From Lawsonibacter sp. (GTDB taxonomy: Bacteria; Bacillota; Clostridia; Oscillospirales; Oscillospiraceae), in the NCBI GenBank assembly GCA_022798855.1, contig JAAWNI010000121.1, positions 1 through 6,887 on the forward strand: 6,887 nt of DNA, in the 5' to 3' direction. The translations under genes and the position numbers were made by a program. Shown piece after piece: positions 4,954 to 6,887 of this stretch. The notes beneath the pieces are model-generated. The model did not search any database, was not told the DNA's origin, and was given only the letters and a program-made list of their open reading frames with translations. The first letter of the stretch is position 1, and every line of letters begins with the position of its first letter.

Positions 4954-6011
4954 GGGGCCACCGCCCTGACGGCGCTCACCAAACTGATGAGGAGGACCAG
5001 CGCCCCCGCCCCCGTCATCCCCAGCACCAGGCCGAAGGCGGTGCCGATGGCGTCGATGAGGCCGGACAGCTTGGGCTGGGCGATGGTGGCGCAGAGGGCG
5101 GCCGCCCCCCGGTAAACCAGGTACTGGATGGCCAGGCGGAGGAAGGGTGTGGCGCAGATGGCCAGCACCACCACCAGGCCCGCCGCCCCCACGGTGCCTT
5201 TCAGCGCCCCCGCCCCGGCCAGCACCGACTCAGAAGCGTCGGCCAAAATCCCCCCCACCACCGGAATGGCCCGGGAGATGGCCATTTTCGCGGTTTTCAC
5301 GGCGGCGGCATCCACGCTGCCCGCCACCGCCCCGCTGGCGGTGAGGTAGCCCACAAAGGCCAGCAGCAGGGCGGTGAGGATGGAGGTGGCCGCCCCTTTC
5401 AGCAGTCCGGCCACCTTGCTCAGGCCGGGGTTGCCCACCGCGGCGTGGGCGCAGCTCACCGCCACATAGGCGTAGACCAGGGGGACCAGAAGCCGGTCCA
5501 TGGCGGTAATCAGCAGCTGGGAGAAGAGGACGGTGGCCCCCTGGTGGACGGCGGCGCTGGTCACGTTGCCGGTGGCGGCGGTGAGCACCGCCATCACGGG
5601 CAGCAGGACGGAGGAAAAGCCCTCCATCCGCCCCAGGGTGTCCCGGCCCAGGCCGATCATCACCGCCATGTCGGTCATGGTCAGGGCGGTGATGGCCAGC
5701 ACCCCGGCGATGGCCACCGCCTGGATGCCGCCCTCCTCCTCCGGCCGGACCCCCTCCGCCAGGGCGCACAGGAGGACCACCGCGATCAGCTTCAGGGCGG
5801 TGGACAGGCTGGCCCGGAAGAGGGACCCAACTTGTCCCAGAGCGTCGGCGAAGAGCCGGGACAAGCCCTGGTCCAGCCCCTCCCCCTGGGCGACGCCGTA
5901 GTCCTCCGCTTGCTCCCACACCTGCTCCAGCTGGGGGACCTCCAGCCCCGCCCCCAGGCTGGGGAAGAGGGACAGCGCCGCCAGGGCGCAGAATAAAAGG
6001 ATTTTTTTCAT
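4950..6011 (-). CDS. spoIIIAE: Stage III sporulation protein AE (SpoIIIAE)
   Basis: A 353-residue polytopic membrane protein, the largest product of the operon and a likely core transmembrane part of the SpoIIIA channel. Residues 1-22 (MKKILLFCALAALSLFPSLG) look like a cleavable signal peptide, as reported for the family. Further hydrophobic segments lie at about 73-88, 97-120, 134-150, 171-192, 210-232, 274-298 and 322-345. The conserved-looking block AISRAIPVVGGILADASESV (about 244-263) followed by LAGAGALKG fits the family core. The B. subtilis protein is about 400 residues, so this one is modestly shorter. I chose the ATG at 6011 because it overlaps the spoIIIAD stop as ATGA, has GGGGGAG eight bases upstream and begins the signal peptide. 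The open frame continuing upstream to 6284 is only the shadow of spoIIIAD. Expression is expected from sigma-E in the mother cell, but that promoter is outside this window. Confidence 0.93.
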   Translation of the reverse strand: MKKILLFCALAALSLFPSLGAGLEVPQLEQVWEQAEDYGVAQGEGLDQGLSRLFADALGQVGSLFRASLSTALKLIAVVLLCALAEGVRPEEEGGIQAVAIAGVLAITALTMTDMAVMIGLGRDTLGRMEGFSSVLLPVMAVLTAATGNVTSAAVHQGATVLFSQLLITAMDRLLVPLVYAYVAVSCAHAAVGNPGLSKVAGLLKGAATSILTALLLAFVGYLTASGAVAGSVDAAAVKTAKMAISRAIPVVGGILADASESVLAGAGALKGTVGAAGLVVVLAICATPFLRLAIQYLVYRGAAALCATIAQPKLSGLIDAIGTAFGLVLGMTGAGALVLLISLVSAVRAVAP

Positions 6012-6400
6012 GACAGCAGCTCCCCCATCGTCTGGGCCACCGCCCGCACCAGCGGGAGGGCGGCCAAAAGGGCCAGCGAGGCCCCCGCCGTCTCCACAAA
6101 GGCGGCCACGCCCCCCTCCCCGGCGGAGCGGCAGATTTCCGCCGTCAGCTTGGTGAGGATGGACAGGGCCACCGTCTTGACCACCGGCTCCAGCAGGGCC
6201 TCGGCCATGCCGGCCTGCTGGGCCAGCTCCCGGATCAGGGCGGCGGCGGCGCCCAGGCCGTCGGCCGCCAGGGCCAGCATCCACAGCCCTGCCGCCAGGG
6301 TGAGGAGGAGGGCCAGCTCCGGCGTGTTCCGTTTCAGCACGGCGCTGAGCACCACCGCCGCCACCCCCACGGCGGCCAGCTTTGCCATCACCGGGATCAT
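6008..6400 (-). CDS. spoIIIAD: Stage III sporulation protein AD (SpoIIIAD)
   Basis: A 130-residue integral membrane protein, very close to the B. subtilis length (133). Hydrophobic helices lie at about 5-22, 28-48 and 102-122, with a weaker one near 72-86. The segment KTVALSILTKLTAEICRSAG followed by EGGVAAFVETAGASLALL is the recognisable family core, in which the short ICRSAGEG-type loop joins two helices. It belongs to the group of small membrane proteins (AC, AD, AE) thought to form the membrane platform of the SpoIIIA complex. The start at 6400 overlaps the spoIIIAC stop as ATGA. An internal ATG four codons later is possible but would lose the overlap. The only Shine-Dalgarno candidate (AAGGA) is about 12 bases away, again suggesting coupling. 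Confidence 0.92.
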   Translation of the reverse strand: MIPVMAKLAAVGVAAVVLSAVLKRNTPELALLLTLAAGLWMLALAADGLGAAAALIRELAQQAGMAEALLEPVVKTVALSILTKLTAEICRSAGEGGVAAFVETAGASLALLAALPLVRAVAQTMGELLS

Positions 6401-6591
6401 AGGCCGAAGAGGTCCTTCACCAGGTCGAACAGGTTGGCGATCTCCTGGACCACCATCATCAGCACCACCACCAGCCCCGCCAGGGTGGTCATCATGGCCT
6501 GTTCGTCCCGGCCGGCCCGGCTGAGCACCTGGTTCAGCACCGCGACCAGGATGCCAATGGCCGCGATTTTGAAGATCAGATCAACTTCCAT
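6397..6591 (-). CDS. spoIIIAC: Stage III sporulation protein AC (SpoIIIAC)
   Basis: A 64-residue, two-helix membrane protein similar in size to B. subtilis SpoIIIAC (68). It begins MEVDLIFKIAAIGILVAVLN, typical of the family (M-x-V-x-x-I-F-x-I-A-x-x-G-I). Membrane segments are at about 5-23 and 34-52, joined by a polar loop (SRAGRDEQ), and the end is FDLVKDLFGL. The ATG at 6591 is chosen on this conservation. An upstream in-frame ATG at 6693 would add 34 Pro/Arg-rich residues encoded by a repeat element and is rejected. The AGAGGG upstream is about 11 bases from the start, so initiation looks weak. The stop overlaps spoIIIAD. Upstream, where spoIIIAB would normally lie almost adjacent, there is instead a repeat cluster. 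Confidence 0.92.
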   Translation of the reverse strand: MEVDLIFKIAAIGILVAVLNQVLSRAGRDEQAMMTTLAGLVVVLMMVVQEIANLFDLVKDLFGL

Positions 6592-6636
6592 GTATAGGTT
6601 CGCCCTCTTTCGTAATCTTTCGTCCCCCGCGGGGAA

Positions 6637-6687
6637 AGGCTCCCTCTTTGAGGGGGCTGGCACCGCCGCAGGCGGTGGCTGAGGGAG
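6637..6687 (+). repeat. GC-rich hairpin repeat, unit 1 (upstream of spoIIIAC)
   Basis: It contains three nested pairing options: CCCTC (6642-6646) with GAGGG (6650-6654) around TTT; CACCGCC (6661-6667) with GGCGGTG (6671-6677) around GCA; and an outer CTCCCTC (6640-6646) with GAGGGAG (6681-6687). The layout (GGCTCCCTC, GGGGCTGGC, hairpin, TGAGGGAG) resembles dispersed intergenic repeats I know from gut Oscillospirales genomes. It is non-coding. Confidence 0.7.
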
Positions 6688-6711
6688 TAGCACAGCGTTT
6701 TTTTACAATGC

Positions 6712-6770
6712 TTCTCTCCCCCTGTCACGGCTTTGCCGCGCCACCCCCTCCAGGAGGGGGGCTTAGAGCC
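6712..6770 (-). repeat. GC-rich hairpin repeat, unit 2, opposite orientation to unit 1
   Basis: Read on the minus strand it has the same architecture as unit 1: a GGCTC head, CCCCCTCC (6744-6751 on the plus strand) pairing with GGAGGGGG (6753-6760), a second hairpin (GTGGCGCGGC, AAA, GCCGTGAC) and a tail GGGGGAG. Unit 1 faces it across about 24 bases that include a run of seven T (6698-6704). The pair therefore makes a composite inverted structure of about 130 bp. Confidence 0.65.
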
Positions 6771-6805
6771 TGTTTAATATCTTTCAGCACGCCGCTTGAC
6801 GGGCC

Positions 6806-6884
6806 TTTTGCCGTCATACCGCGTTAAATTTTCTTGCAATACATCCAGTATTCCTGCGAAAATTTGCCTTGTCTGACGGCAAAA
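6806..6884. repeat. AT-richer imperfect inverted repeat, MITE-like, near the window edge
   Basis: TTTTGCCGTCA (6806-6816) and TGACGGCAAAA (6874-6884) are perfect 11-bp inverted ends. Inside, AAATTTTC (6826-6833) pairs with GAAAATTT (6858-6865), and AATAC (6838-6842) pairs with GTATT (6848-6852) around ATCCA. The whole 79 bp can fold into one interrupted stem. A local hairpin (TGACGG at 6797-6802 with CCGTCA at 6811-6816) competes. Composition differs from the GC-rich flanks. No gene is visible from 6592 to the window end, and the element may extend past the edge. Confidence 0.65.
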
Positions 6885-6887
6885 TTC

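Noticed and set aside
5445..5996. Gly/Gln/His-rich open frame on the plus strand inside spoIIIAE
   Set aside because: It is antisense to a well-supported membrane protein gene and has the composition of a shadow frame, with no domain or ribosome binding site.
3156..6591. Possibility that the run of small membrane genes is a new secretion system
   Set aside because: Gene order, sizes, membrane topology and motifs match the known spoIIIAC-AH operon. Its resemblance to type III secretion rings is already described for SpoIIIAG and SpoIIIAH.
6585..6600. Sigma-E-like -10 sequence (CTATACAT) just upstream of spoIIIAC
   Set aside because: It overlaps the start codon and there is no matching -35 element 14-16 bp upstream. 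It could not make a leadered transcript for AC.
6592..6693. N-terminal extension of SpoIIIAC from an upstream ATG
   Set aside because: The extra 34 residues are encoded by repeat unit 1 and are Pro/Arg-rich. Family members begin at the MEVDLIF-like point.

Overview
The window looks like chromosomal DNA from a GC-rich, endospore-forming Clostridia lineage, most like the Oscillospirales (Flavonifractor or Pseudoflavonifractor-type gut bacteria). Three things support this: a run of spoIIIA sporulation genes, a DUF4317 gene (a Firmicutes-restricted family), and hairpin-forming intergenic repeats of the kind common in those genomes. The genus is an inference; the sporulation genes are clear.

Left part, plus strand (1-1796): the 3' half of a PLP-dependent low-specificity L-threonine aldolase runs into the window and ends at a good intrinsic terminator. 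A separate plus-strand gene follows, with its own likely promoter. It encodes a 386-residue lipoprotein that joins an N-terminal DUF4358-like region to a C-terminal transglutaminase-like domain with an intact Cys-His-Asp triad.

Middle part, minus strand (1849-3150): a DUF4317 gene of unknown function with its own probable promoter, an inverted repeat overlapping the -35 box, and a terminator hairpin. The convergent junction with the lipoprotein gene is only 52 bp and holds that hairpin.

Right part, minus strand (3102-6591): spoIIIAC, AD, AE, AF, AG and AH in canonical order. Their products are parts of the SpoIIIA-SpoIIQ channel that links the mother cell to the forespore. AC through AG are joined by four 4-base stop/start overlaps (ATGA or GTGA). 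AH is set apart by 155 bp that carry three related hairpin repeats, and one of these supplies the spoIIIAG stop codon. AH has its own strong ribosome binding site, and a long hairpin closes the operon.

Right edge (6592-6887): almost 300 bp upstream of spoIIIAC contain no gene. They hold two oppositely oriented hairpin repeats and a larger AT-richer inverted repeat that nearly reaches the window edge. spoIIIAA and spoIIIAB normally lie directly upstream of spoIIIAC, so if present they must be separated from it by this repeat cluster. I see no clearly new multi-gene system. The most unusual signals are the repeat insertions inside an otherwise tightly coupled sporulation operon and the domain pairing in the lipoprotein.
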